Positions 1-6,501 are shown, counted from the stretch's first letter. The stretch: DNA of 10,477 nucleotides from Woeseia sp037968755 (GCA_037968755.1 JBBKWB010000030.1:1-10477), one strand, 5' to 3'. The notes: generated by a model not told the origin, from the sequence alone. Program-made: numbers and translations.

Positions 1-500
1 GGCTGGCTTGAGCGATGATCGCTAATGGCCGTTTCGCCGACACCGATTACCGGATCAAGGTGCACGATATCGTCACGCACACTGCCGGTCAGGGTTACGG
101 GCGGCAAATGATAGCCGCCGGTATGACACCAGGCGCCAAGGCCCTCTTCACGCAGCGCACGGATCTGCGCCAGCAACGCCCGGGTATCGCGAGTGGTGTC
201 ATCCGTACCAAGGACTCCCACAACCGTCGTAACTCCCGCTGCTGTGAAACGACTGAGCGGCACCGGTGGCACACGACTCGCGAAGCCTGACTCGCCACCG
301 CCGCCCGTTACGTGTGCATGGCCGTCGATGAATCCCGGAATGACGCGGCGTCCGCCAAGATCAATGACATCAGCCAATGCGCACTGCAGGTCGTCGCGAG
401 AGGCACTGATGCCGAGGATGCGGCCGCCGCCGATCAAAAGATGGCGGATCCCGATATCTTCAGGCGCGAAGACACGAGCGTTGGTCAGAAGCTGCAGCAA
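1..500 (-). CDS. iadA: Isoaspartyl dipeptidase (beta-aspartyl peptidase), 3' part cut off by the window edge
   Basis: This enzyme hydrolyses beta-aspartyl (isoaspartyl) dipeptides left by degradation of damaged proteins; it is a cytoplasmic, binuclear-metal member of the amidohydrolase superfamily. Reading the minus strand from position 500 gives an unbroken frame of 166 codons that runs off the left edge. It follows E. coli IadA closely: an APED motif (residues 12-15), PGFIDGHAHV (55-64) with metal-binding His61 and His63, a GGGGESG loop, TTVVGVLGTD (91-100), a TGGYH segment (127-131), and AISDHRS (158-164). Where E. coli has the carbamylated metal-bridging Lys (IGVK), this protein reads IGVGE. 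The start is uncertain: no ATG or GTG lies in frame, so TTG at 500-498 was chosen because it leaves an N-terminus of about family length. An out-of-frame ATG at 541-539 would join the frame if one C were added to the CCCC run near 523-526. Divergent from queF. Family identity is firm; the start is not. Confidence 0.9.
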   Translation of the reverse strand, partial: MLQLLTNARVFAPEDIGIRHLLIGGGRILGISASRDDLQCALADVIDLGGRRVIPGFIDGHAHVTGGGGESGFASRVPPVPLSRFTAAGVTTVVGVLGTDDTTRDTRALLAQIRALREEGLGAWCHTGGYHLPPVTLTGSVRDDIVHLDPVIGVGETAISDHRSSQ

Positions 501-541
501 AGGGAAAGGTCCGGAGGCGAGAGGGGCACGAAACGGCGCAT

Positions 542-571
542 AGTTTACACTAGGCAGATTCTCACTGTCAG
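542..571 (-). promoter_or_regulatory. Candidate sigma70 promoter for iadA
   Basis: On the minus strand CTGACA (571-566, 5/6 match to the -35 consensus) is followed after 18 bp by TAAACT (547-542, 4/6 match to -10). Transcription would begin near 535, about 35 bases before the proposed TTG start. This is a motif match only. If it is right, the out-of-frame ATG at 541 would lie upstream of the transcript start, which favours the downstream TTG. Confidence 0.35.
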
Positions 572-584
572 GCGACCTGCACCG

Positions 585-1388
585 ATGAGCGAACTTCCTC
601 TGGGCCGCGCCAGCGAATATCCGGATACCTATACTGCGGATCTGCTGTTTCCTGTGGATCGTGCCGAAGGCCGGGCGGCGCTCGGCATAACGGGGGCCTT
701 GCCGTTCAGCGGCGCTGACTTGTGGACGGCCTGGGAACTGAGCTGGCTTGATGCAGGTGGCCGGCCGCTGACCGCAACCCTGGCACTCGAAGTACCGGCT
801 GATTCGCCGGCATTGATCGAATCAAAGTCGTTGAAGCTGTACCTCAATTCGTTTGCGATGAGTCACTTTCAAGACAGCACCGAGGTCGAGAAATGTTTGC
901 AGGCTGATCTCTGCAATGCCGCCGGCAGTCCGGTCGGCGTTCGACTGACCCTGGCGCCGGCTGGTGCTGGAATTCAGGAGTTGCCCGGAGTCTGCATTGA
1001 TAACGAGCCGGTAAATTGCGAGAAATTCACGACAGACGCTGGCTTGCTGCGCTGCTCTGATGAGGTCGTGAATGAAAGCCTGCATTCGCATATCTTGCGC
1101 AGCTTGTGTCCGGTGACAGGGCAACCCGATACCGGCAGTATCCTGATCAACTATCGTGGGCCAAGGATTGAGCGTGGCTCCTTGCTTCGCTACCTGGTCA
1201 GTTTTCGCCGTCATTGCGATTTTCACGAGTTGTGCGTCGAGCGAATTTTTCTGGACCTGCAGGAACAATGTCGCGCAGAACAACTTACCGTCTACGCGCG
1301 CTACAACCGCCGCGGCGGTATCGACATCAATCCATTTCGCTCGAATTTCGAAACCGACATCCGGGATCTGCGTCTCTGGCGGCAATAG
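585..1388 (+). CDS. queF: NADPH-dependent 7-cyano-7-deazaguanine reductase (preQ0 reductase), long two-domain type
   Basis: QueF reduces the nitrile of preQ0 to the amine of preQ1 using two NADPH; preQ1 is then exchanged into tRNA on the way to queuosine. The protein is 267 aa, close to the 282 aa of the E. coli (YqcD-like) two-domain tunnelling-fold form. The QueF signature ESKSLKLYLNSF is at residues 79-90 in the N-terminal half. The catalytic residues are in the C-terminal half: Cys175 in LRSLC, Asp182 in QPDTG, and His214-Glu215 in FHEL, matching E. coli Cys190, Asp197 and His229-Glu230. The frame stays open upstream to 312, but that stretch is the antisense of iadA. The ATG at 585 gives MSELPLGRASEYPDTYT, which matches the family N-terminus. 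The stop lies 5 bp from the stop of the convergent GTP cyclohydrolase II gene. queF is not next to other queuosine genes here. Confidence 0.96.
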   Translation: MSELPLGRASEYPDTYTADLLFPVDRAEGRAALGITGALPFSGADLWTAWELSWLDAGGRPLTATLALEVPADSPALIESKSLKLYLNSFAMSHFQDSTEVEKCLQADLCNAAGSPVGVRLTLAPAGAGIQELPGVCIDNEPVNCEKFTTDAGLLRCSDEVVNESLHSHILRSLCPVTGQPDTGSILINYRGPRIERGSLLRYLVSFRRHCDFHELCVERIFLDLQEQCRAEQLTVYARYNRRGGIDINPFRSNFETDIRDLRLWRQ

Positions 1389-1393
1389 GCTGC

Positions 1394-2233
1394 TTATTTA
1401 TCGCCGAGATCTTCTGGCGACAGCTCGTGACCCCAGTCGCGTTTCGCAGAGAGGTAACGGCGATTCGCATCACCAATGCCCGTGACATGCTTAACCCGGG
1501 TGATGCCCTGCAAACCTTCGGCTGTGAGGTCGGCTACTTTCTTCGGGTTATTTGTCAGCAGGCGAAAGGGTCGCGTGCCCAGGAAATACTTCAATAGCGT
1601 TGCCGCATCACTAAAGTCACGCGAATCATCCGGCAAGCCGAGCGTTCGATTCGCCTCGTACGTATCTTCGCCCGAGTCTTGCAGCAAATACGTGGCCGCT
1701 TTCGCCCACAGGCCAATGCCGCGGCCTTCGTGACCGGACATATAAATCACCATGCCGCCGGCCGGGTCTGCCGAGATGCGCTCTACGGCCGCCGACAACT
1801 GGGGACCGCACTCACAACGTTGCGAACCAAAAACATCACCCGTCAGGCAGCTTGAATGCACGCGTACCAGTGGGTTATCCCACTGCTCCGGGTCACCAAA
1901 CAGGAGCACACTGTTAACAGCCATCGACGATGACATGATGGCGAAAGACTCCTGGCCCTGGCGTTCGCGCAAGTCATCGGCCAGCTCCTGAACCTGGCTC
2001 AGTTCCGTGTGCCGCACGCTCGCAAACCAGTCGGCCTGGTACGTCCTGCCAGCGAGCTCCAGGGGCAGCGGAATCGGGCCGAGGATGCTCAGGCTGCGCA
2101 CGCCCGGTATTACATCGTGGTCGCCGTCGACCCGCACGCCATTGGCATCAATACGCATCAGCTTGCCGTCTTTCTGCAGCCGTTCGCGGACCAGGGGATC
2201 GATGTAAGTGAACATGGGCGTGAAGCCTACCAT
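1394..2233 (-). CDS. GTP cyclohydrolase II (RibA-type) with N-terminal extension
   Basis: GTP cyclohydrolase II opens the imidazole ring of GTP and releases formate and pyrophosphate, the first step of riboflavin synthesis. The 279-aa protein carries the complete zinc site CLTGDVFGSQRCEC (Cys129, Cys140, Cys142, equal to E. coli Cys54, 65, 67). It also has GHEGRGIGL (167-174), Tyr182 (E. coli Tyr105), Arg205 in DSRDF (E. coli Arg128) and LLTNNPKK (225-232). Tyr182 supports the usual pyrimidine product, since Streptomyces paralogues with Met there make a formylated product. It is about 80 residues longer than E. coli RibA (196 aa): roughly 50 extra at the N-terminus and a further insertion before LLFGD (111-114). 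There is no DHBP synthase (RibB) domain. The ATG at 2233 is the first start after an in-frame stop, but a GGGAG tract abuts it with no spacing, so ATG at 2215 is possible. Divergent from the TetR operon. It may be the main RibA or a paralogue, so no symbol is assigned. Confidence 0.92.
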   Translation of the reverse strand: MVGFTPMFTYIDPLVRERLQKDGKLMRIDANGVRVDGDHDVIPGVRSLSILGPIPLPLELAGRTYQADWFASVRHTELSQVQELADDLRERQGQESFAIMSSSMAVNSVLLFGDPEQWDNPLVRVHSSCLTGDVFGSQRCECGPQLSAAVERISADPAGGMVIYMSGHEGRGIGLWAKAATYLLQDSGEDTYEANRTLGLPDDSRDFSDAATLLKYFLGTRPFRLLTNNPKKVADLTAEGLQGITRVKHVTGIGDANRRYLSAKRDWGHELSPEDLGDK

Positions 2234-2289
2234 CTCCCGGCAGGAGCGGAAGACCCCGCGGACGCTGGCCTGGGGCTGACAAATATCTC

Positions 2290-2318
2290 TTGCTGACTAC
2301 CCGGTCATTAATTACAAT
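2290..2318 (+). promoter_or_regulatory. Promoter of the tetR-hlyD-ABC operon
   Basis: TTGCTG (2290-2295) and TACAAT (2313-2318, 5/6 match to -10) are separated by exactly 17 bp. The predicted transcription start near 2325 leaves a leader of about 24 bases before the ATG at 2349. The -10 sits inside a 12-bp palindrome (TAATT-AC-AATTA, 2309-2320), so a mirrored -10 (TGTAAT, 2316-2311) is also available on the minus strand for the divergent GTP cyclohydrolase gene, although no good minus-strand -35 is visible. Confidence 0.55.
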
Positions 2319-2321
2319 TAG

Positions 2322-2335
2322 TGACTCTTCAGTCA
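2322..2335. promoter_or_regulatory. Putative TetR operator (TGACT-CTTC-AGTCA)
   Basis: A perfect 5+5 bp inverted repeat with a 4-bp centre lies across the predicted transcription start of the downstream operon. Overlapping it is a second inverted repeat, ACTCTT (2324-2329) with AAGAGT (2338-2343). Inverted repeats of this size in front of a tetR gene are typical operators of the family, so repression of its own operon is the simplest reading. The AAGAG of the second repeat, 6 nt before the ATG, may also serve as ribosome binding site. Confidence 0.5.
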
Positions 2336-2348
2336 GTAAGAGTAGCCA

Positions 2349-2984
2349 ATGCCAGCCGTCCGAAATCGTCGCCGCAAAGACGACCGGCCCGCGGAAATCA
2401 CCGCCGCTGCGATGCATGAATTCGCCGAAAACGGTTATGCCGCGACGCCTGTCGAGGCCGTAGCGAAACGTGCCGGTATCAGCAAGGGACTGCTCTACCT
2501 GTATTTCAAAACCAAGGAAGAGCTGTTCAAGGCCGTGATTCGCAATTTCATTTCGCCGCGACTTGATGCCCTCCACGCAAACATTGTCGACAGCGACATC
2601 GGCGTTGAAGATTTTCTTCGCGGCCCGTTCCTGGAGCTGGCCCGAGAGCTCCCGCGTTCGAAAGCGCGGCACCTGGTGCGCCTGATGATCGCCGAAGGGC
2701 ACAAGCACCCCGACCTGACACGTTGGTACTGGGAGAACGTAGTCTCGAAAGGCATCGGCGCATTGCAGCTGCTGATCAGGCGTGGTGTGGACCGTGGCGA
2801 GATTAAACCGTCAGCACTGGATCAATTTCCGCATCTGCTCGTGTCGCCAATCATGTTTTCGGTCGTATGGACTCTCATCATGCAACCTCATTCGAAGCTC
2901 GACACCGATGCCATGCTCGAAGCACATATCGACCTGGTGCTAGACAGCATTCGCGCAGTATCTCCAGAAGCGACACGCTCATGA
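2349..2984 (+). CDS. TetR/AcrR-family transcriptional repressor of the efflux operon
   Basis: This 211-aa protein has the N-terminal TetR DNA-binding domain. The helix-turn-helix spans about residues 34-53, with AVAKRAGISKGLLYLYFKTK (38-57) as the recognition region, followed by KEELFKAVI. Residues from about 70 form the all-helical ligand-binding and dimerisation domain, which shows nothing that identifies a ligand. The basic stretch NRRRKDDR near the N-terminus is common in the family. It is the first gene of a four-gene operon: its stop overlaps the start of the HlyD gene (ATGA, 2981-2984), so it is almost certainly co-transcribed with the exporter and probably controls it from the inverted repeat at 2322-2335. 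E. coli has a comparable arrangement (CecR with ybhGFSR), but this protein does not look like a close CecR orthologue. Confidence 0.93.
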   Translation: MPAVRNRRRKDDRPAEITAAAMHEFAENGYAATPVEAVAKRAGISKGLLYLYFKTKEELFKAVIRNFISPRLDALHANIVDSDIGVEDFLRGPFLELARELPRSKARHLVRLMIAEGHKHPDLTRWYWENVVSKGIGALQLLIRRGVDRGEIKPSALDQFPHLLVSPIMFSVVWTLIMQPHSKLDTDAMLEAHIDLVLDSIRAVSPEATRS

Positions 2985-3949
2985 AATTAGCGCTCTGTTT
3001 AAGTCTTGTACTCGTAGCCCTCGCTGGCTGCGACAGTGATAGCGCTCAGCAAATCGTCGGCCAACTTGCATCCGATCGTATCGAGCTGACAGCGGAATTT
3101 GCGGAACCTGTACTGGAGCGACCCGTGACCGAAGGACAGGCGGTCGAGGCTGGTGACGTTATCGTTCGCCAGGACACCGCGCGAATCGATGCCAGGTTGC
3201 GTGAAGCCGAAGCGCAAGCCGGTCAACAAGAGGCACGCATGGCTGAACTGACGCGCGGGCCGCGGCGTGAACAGATTGCTGCCGCACGCGCCAACGCCGA
3301 TGGTGCTCGCCGTGAGCTGAACTTTCAGACCCTCGAACACAAGCGCGCGCAGGATATTTTTGAGCGGAAACTCGCCTCGTCGGAAAGTGTTGATCGCGCA
3401 CGCGCCGCCTTGGATACGGCGGCCGCGCAGCTCGCTGTCGCAGAAGCGCGCCTGGAAGAATTACTCGCAGGAACGACCGTAGAAGAGTTACGCCAGGCGG
3501 AACAGCGGCTTGAACAGATAAGCGCCCAAATTGCTCAACTGCAGGTCGATCGCCAACGCCACGAGATCAGGGCACCGGTCGCGGGGATAGTTGATTCGCT
3601 GTTAATTGAAGTCGGCGAGCGACCGCAACCAGGCCAGGTACTCGCAATCCAGCTGAGCGGGGAGCAACCGTACGCACGCGTCTATGTACCCGAAGCAGTA
3701 CGGGTGCGGACGACGCCCGGCAGACGGGCACGCATCAGTATTGATGGCATGAGCGAGGTAATCACTGGGCGTGTTCGCTGGATTTCAAGCGACGCTGCTT
3801 TCACACCCTACTTCGCGTTGACGGAACACGATCGGGGTCGGCTAAGTTTTGTGGCCAAAATCGATCTCGATTACACCGGCGCCCGCTTACCGGACGGAGT
3901 GCCGCTGACGCTCGAGTTCGAACTGCCGGCGAACGCCGCTAAGCCATGA
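2981..3949 (+). CDS. HlyD-family periplasmic adaptor lipoprotein of an ABC exporter
   Basis: This is the membrane fusion protein linking an inner-membrane ABC exporter to the periplasm or an outer-membrane channel. It is 322 aa. A short hydrophobic signal (about 3-14) ends in lipobox LAGC with Cys17. Asp18 at +2 predicts retention in the inner membrane. The two halves of the lipoyl-like domain are at about 43-68 (GQAVEAGDVIVRQD) and 195-222 (IRAPVAGIVDS, GERPQPGQVLA). Between them lies a long, Glu/Arg/Ala-rich coiled-coil hairpin (about 68-193). The beta-barrel part follows, with an FTPYFALTEHDRGRL segment (274-288) resembling the FTP...T...R.L motif of YbhG-type adaptors. The ATG at 2981 was chosen because it overlaps the tetR stop and starts the signal peptide directly; the frame is open further upstream. 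Its stop overlaps the ATPase start (ATGA at 3946). YbhG-like is the best comparison; the substrate is unknown. Confidence 0.93.
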   Translation: MKLALCLSLVLVALAGCDSDSAQQIVGQLASDRIELTAEFAEPVLERPVTEGQAVEAGDVIVRQDTARIDARLREAEAQAGQQEARMAELTRGPRREQIAAARANADGARRELNFQTLEHKRAQDIFERKLASSESVDRARAALDTAAAQLAVAEARLEELLAGTTVEELRQAEQRLEQISAQIAQLQVDRQRHEIRAPVAGIVDSLLIEVGERPQPGQVLAIQLSGEQPYARVYVPEAVRVRTTPGRRARISIDGMSEVITGRVRWISSDAAFTPYFALTEHDRGRLSFVAKIDLDYTGARLPDGVPLTLEFELPANAAKP

Positions 3950-4893
3950 GCGATGATTTTGCCATCGAAGCGCGCGGGCTCAGCAAGACCTTCGGCAAGC
4001 TGATCGCCGTTAACCAGCTGGACCTGTCGGTGCCGCGTGCCCGCATCTATGGGTTTCTGGGTCCTAACGGTTCCGGTAAATCGACGACCATTCGTATGCT
4101 GTGTGGACTGCTCACGCCCAGCGCCGGCAGCGCAACAGTACTCGGCATCAAGCTGCCCGCCGACGCCCGAGAACTCAAGCCACGCATTGGTTACATGACG
4201 CAGAAGTTCTCCCTGTACGGCGACCTTACGGTGGAGGAAAACATCCAGTTCATTGCTGACGTGTATGCCATCGACCGCAGTGGGCGCAAAGCGCGAATTG
4301 CGGATGTTATTGAACGCTACGATCTTGTTGCGCAACGCAAACAATTCGCCGGCACGATGAGCGGCGGACAAAAGCAACGCCTCGCCCTCGCCTGCGCAGT
4401 TTTGCACAAACCCGAATTACTGCTACTGGATGAACCGACGAGCGCAGTTGACCCGAAAAGTCGTCGCGATTTCTGGGCAAAGTTGTTCGCTCTGGCAGAT
4501 GCTGGCACGACTATCCTCGTGTCCACGCACTATATGGATGAAGCAGAACGCTGCCATCGTCTCGCCATTCTGGACCGGGGTGTAAAAGTGGCTGACGGTT
4601 CACCGCTGGAATTGCAGAACAACACCGGCATGAACATTGTCGAAGTGTTGGCGGATGATTCCTTCCGCGCACAACAATGTTTGGCTACGGATTCACGTAT
4701 AGCCAGCATTACTCAACTCGGTGTGCGGCTGCGGGTGCTGATTCCTGTCGCGGTTACAGATCCACTGGACATGGTCGCAAACCTGTTGCGGGCGAACGGC
4801 ATAGAGGCTGATTGCAAGCTGACGTCGGCATCGCTGGAGGACGTATTTGTTGCGGTTACGCTCACGCCTCCGGCTACCGGTGCTGCACAGTGA
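3946..4893 (+). CDS. ABC exporter ATP-binding subunit (YbhF/DrrA/CcmA-like)
   Basis: This cytoplasmic ATPase powers the exporter formed with the permease encoded next. The 315-aa protein contains one nucleotide-binding domain: Walker A GPNGSGKST (39-47), Q-loop Gln86 in YMTQKFSLY, signature MSGGQKQR (138-145), Walker B LLLLDEP (158-164) with catalytic Glu163, D-loop SAVD (166-169) and H-loop His195 in STHYMDEAERC. The MTQKFSLYGDLTVEENI segment and the C-terminal tail with SLEDVF (296-301) are typical of exporters paired with ABC-2 permeases. E. coli YbhF has two ATPase domains; this one has a single domain, so it would act as a homodimer. All catalytic motifs are intact. The start overlaps the HlyD gene stop, and its stop overlaps the permease GTG start, which suggests coupled translation. 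Confidence 0.96.
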   Translation: MSDDFAIEARGLSKTFGKLIAVNQLDLSVPRARIYGFLGPNGSGKSTTIRMLCGLLTPSAGSATVLGIKLPADARELKPRIGYMTQKFSLYGDLTVEENIQFIADVYAIDRSGRKARIADVIERYDLVAQRKQFAGTMSGGQKQRLALACAVLHKPELLLLDEPTSAVDPKSRRDFWAKLFALADAGTTILVSTHYMDEAERCHRLAILDRGVKVADGSPLELQNNTGMNIVEVLADDSFRAQQCLATDSRIASITQLGVRLRVLIPVAVTDPLDMVANLLRANGIEADCKLTSASLEDVFVAVTLTPPATGAAQ

Positions 4894-5981
4894 AGTGGCT
4901 AACACGTCTGCTGGCGATTATGCGCAAAGAATTTCGCCAGCTACGGCGCGACCGCATAACGTTTGGCATGATCGTGGGAATTCCGGTCGCGCAGATACTG
5001 TTATTTGGCTACGCAATTAACTTCGATGTTCGCAACATCAAGGCTGCCGTTGCCGACCAGTCGCAAACGCACTTATCCAGAGAATTCGTTGACCGCTTGC
5101 AAAACAGCCAGGTAGTACGCGTGGTGCAGCAGGTCGCAACGCCGGCAGAGCTCGAAGGACTCTTGCGCCGCGGGCAGATTTCCGTGGGCATTTACCTCCC
5201 GGTTGATTTTGATCGCCGCCTGCTGGAAGCACAGCGGCCCGCCGCTCACCTGCTGGTCGATGGCGCTGACCCCACCATTCTCGGTATCGTCAATCGCCTT
5301 AGCAACATGCCAGCGCGCGCAGATGCGGGCTCCGCACAGTCGAAGGCGGTCGAGATTCGGCCTTACTACAACCCCGAAGGGCGCACCGCCGTCAATGTCA
5401 TTCCCGGGCTGATCGGCATAATCCTGACACTGACCATGATGCTGTTTACCGCGGTATCGATCGTGCGCGAGCGCGAACACGGCAATCTCGAATTACTGAT
5501 CAACACGCCGGTCAGCACGGCCGAACTGATGGTCGGCAAGATTATTCCCTATATTCTGATTGGGTTGGTGCAACTGGCACTGATTGTTGGCATTGGGCGC
5601 CTGCTGTTCGACGTGCCGGTACGCGGCAGTATCGTCGACCTGTACCTGGCCTCGGCCGCGTTCATCGCCGCGAACCTTGCGCTTGGACTGTTTGTGTCGA
5701 CCGTTGCCAAGTCCCAGTTTCAGGCGATGCAAATGACCTTTTTCATACTCTTGCCAACGATACTGTTGTCGGGGTTCGTGTTTCCGTTCGACGGCATGCC
5801 TACCGCGGCGCAGTGGCTGGGTGAGGCGTTACCCAACACGCACTTCATACGCCTCACACGCGGCATCATGTTGCGCGAAGCTGCCCTGTCGGAAATGTAT
5901 GCCGAACTACTGGCGTTAGTTGTCTTTACCGCAGTGCTGATGACGGCGGCGATAGCCCGCTTCTCGCGGCAGCTCGACTAA
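4890..5981 (+). CDS. ABC-2 family exporter permease (YbhS/YbhR-like)
   Basis: This is the inner-membrane channel subunit of the exporter, 363 aa. The topology is that of the ABC-2 (type V exporter) fold: one helix at about 24-42, a large periplasmic domain (about 45-165), then five hydrophobic segments near 168-190, 217-237, 250-272, 283-302 and 338-356. The conserved VREREHGNLELLINTPVS segment (192-209) after the second helix is the family's hallmark coupling region. GTG at 4890 was chosen because it overlaps the ATPase stop as GTGA, like the two upstream junctions; ATG at 4920 (MRKEFRQ) is an alternative that would shorten the N-terminus by ten residues. Only one permease gene is present, whereas E. 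coli has YbhS plus YbhR, so a homodimeric transporter is likely. The gene ends 6 bp before the stop of the convergent SpoIIAA-like gene. Confidence 0.94.
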   Translation: MKWLTRLLAIMRKEFRQLRRDRITFGMIVGIPVAQILLFGYAINFDVRNIKAAVADQSQTHLSREFVDRLQNSQVVRVVQQVATPAELEGLLRRGQISVGIYLPVDFDRRLLEAQRPAAHLLVDGADPTILGIVNRLSNMPARADAGSAQSKAVEIRPYYNPEGRTAVNVIPGLIGIILTLTMMLFTAVSIVREREHGNLELLINTPVSTAELMVGKIIPYILIGLVQLALIVGIGRLLFDVPVRGSIVDLYLASAAFIAANLALGLFVSTVAKSQFQAMQMTFFILLPTILLSGFVFPFDGMPTAAQWLGEALPNTHFIRLTRGIMLREAALSEMYAELLALVVFTAVLMTAAIARFSRQLD

Positions 5982-5987
5982 CGCTCG

Positions 5988-6353
5988 CTAATCCACACCA
6001 TCCAGCAGCCACTTCCGCGCCGCCTCTTTTTCATCGAGATCGAAATGGCGTACATCCATTGAAACAATGGGCTGCATGAGATCGACCATCTTCTCGATCC
6101 AGCGCTTGTCACAAACAACTGCAGCCCGGTCCACTTTCTTCCAGTGGCCGACAGCCCAACGTAAATCCGCCCAGATTGCAGATGGCGACATCATGCCAAT
6201 GCTGCGTATTTCCTCAAGGACATTCACGCTGCCGAAATCATCGATCTTGCTGTTGATCTCGACAATGAGGTCGTCAAAGTCCTTGCGCGATATTTCGCCA
6301 TCGATCGTGAACTCAACGATATTGGTGTTCGGAATACTCTGAAAAGTGATCAT
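5988..6353 (-). CDS. SpoIIAA-like (STAS-fold) protein
   Basis: This small cytoplasmic protein of 121 aa fits the SpoIIAA-like family (PF11964), whose members resemble STAS anti-sigma antagonists in fold but mostly lack a known function. The pattern visible here is an N-terminal strand pair (NIVEFTIDGEISRKDFDDLI, 11-30), an IWADLRWAVGHWKKVDRAAVV core (60-80), the DKRW motif (82-85) and a C-terminal AARKWLLDG (111-119). These are hallmarks of the family's conserved W.DL...W and A..WL features. The conserved phosphorylatable Ser of true SpoIIAA is not evident. No anti-sigma factor kinase or sigma factor gene is nearby, so a partner-switching role is not supported. ATG at 6353 was chosen because family similarity begins there; the frame runs on to 6659, but that part is antisense to the cytochrome gene. 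Convergent with the ABC permease and divergent from the cytochrome gene. Confidence 0.85.
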   Translation of the reverse strand: MITFQSIPNTNIVEFTIDGEISRKDFDDLIVEINSKIDDFGSVNVLEEIRSIGMMSPSAIWADLRWAVGHWKKVDRAAVVCDKRWIEKMVDLMQPIVSMDVRHFDLDEKEAARKWLLDGVD

Positions 6354-6379
6354 GACCGACTCATACCATTGCCTCTTAC

Positions 6380-6401
6380 CATGTGGACAACAGTACACAT
6401 G
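6380..6401. promoter_or_regulatory. 22-bp imperfect palindrome in the SpoIIAA-like/cytochrome intergenic region
   Basis: CATGTG and CACATG form perfect 6-bp outer arms and AC/GT pair further inside, so 8 of 11 positions are symmetric about the centre. It lies in the 148-bp divergent region (6354-6501), 27 bp from the SpoIIAA-like start. Directly after it, ATGCTG (6399-6404) and CAGCAT (6414-6419) form another inverted repeat sharing bases with the first. This could be a dimeric regulator site controlling one or both genes, or chance; no regulator gene is adjacent. A GATAAT (6462-6467) -10-like hexamer precedes the cytochrome gene, without a clear -35. Confidence 0.35.
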
Positions 6402-6501
6402 CTGAGCCTCCGCCAGCATTGCGGAAACCGCGTATAGGCCAGGCCAGCTCTTAGTGCTATTGATAATGACCTGTAATCCGCGTTCAGCATTGGAGTCCGG
6501 A

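Noticed and set aside
312..584. Plus-strand extension of the queF frame back to 312
   Set aside because: The stretch is antisense to the well-conserved iadA frame, and QueF family similarity starts only at the ATG at 585.
822..1385. Long minus-strand open frame (187 aa) opposite queF
   Set aside because: It is a shadow of queF. The plus-strand product has all catalytic residues of QueF, and the minus-strand translation shows no recognisable family.
1396..1430. Hairpin TCGCC/GGCGA near the queF-GTP cyclohydrolase junction as a terminator
   Set aside because: The stem is 5 bp, it lies in the coding end of the cyclohydrolase gene, and no T-run follows on either strand.
2234..2348. FMN riboswitch upstream of the GTP cyclohydrolase gene
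   Set aside because: The gap is only 115 bp and is taken up by promoter and operator elements; none of the conserved FMN-aptamer segments could be recognised.
2148..2708. Minus-strand open frame of 186 aa overlapping the tetR start and the divergent promoter
   Set aside because: It is antisense to tetR and the GTP cyclohydrolase 5' end, crosses the regulatory region, and resembles nothing known.
5988..6353. Partner-switching anti-sigma system around the SpoIIAA-like gene
   Set aside because: No anti-sigma kinase or sigma factor is nearby and the phosphorylatable serine context of true SpoIIAA is not evident.
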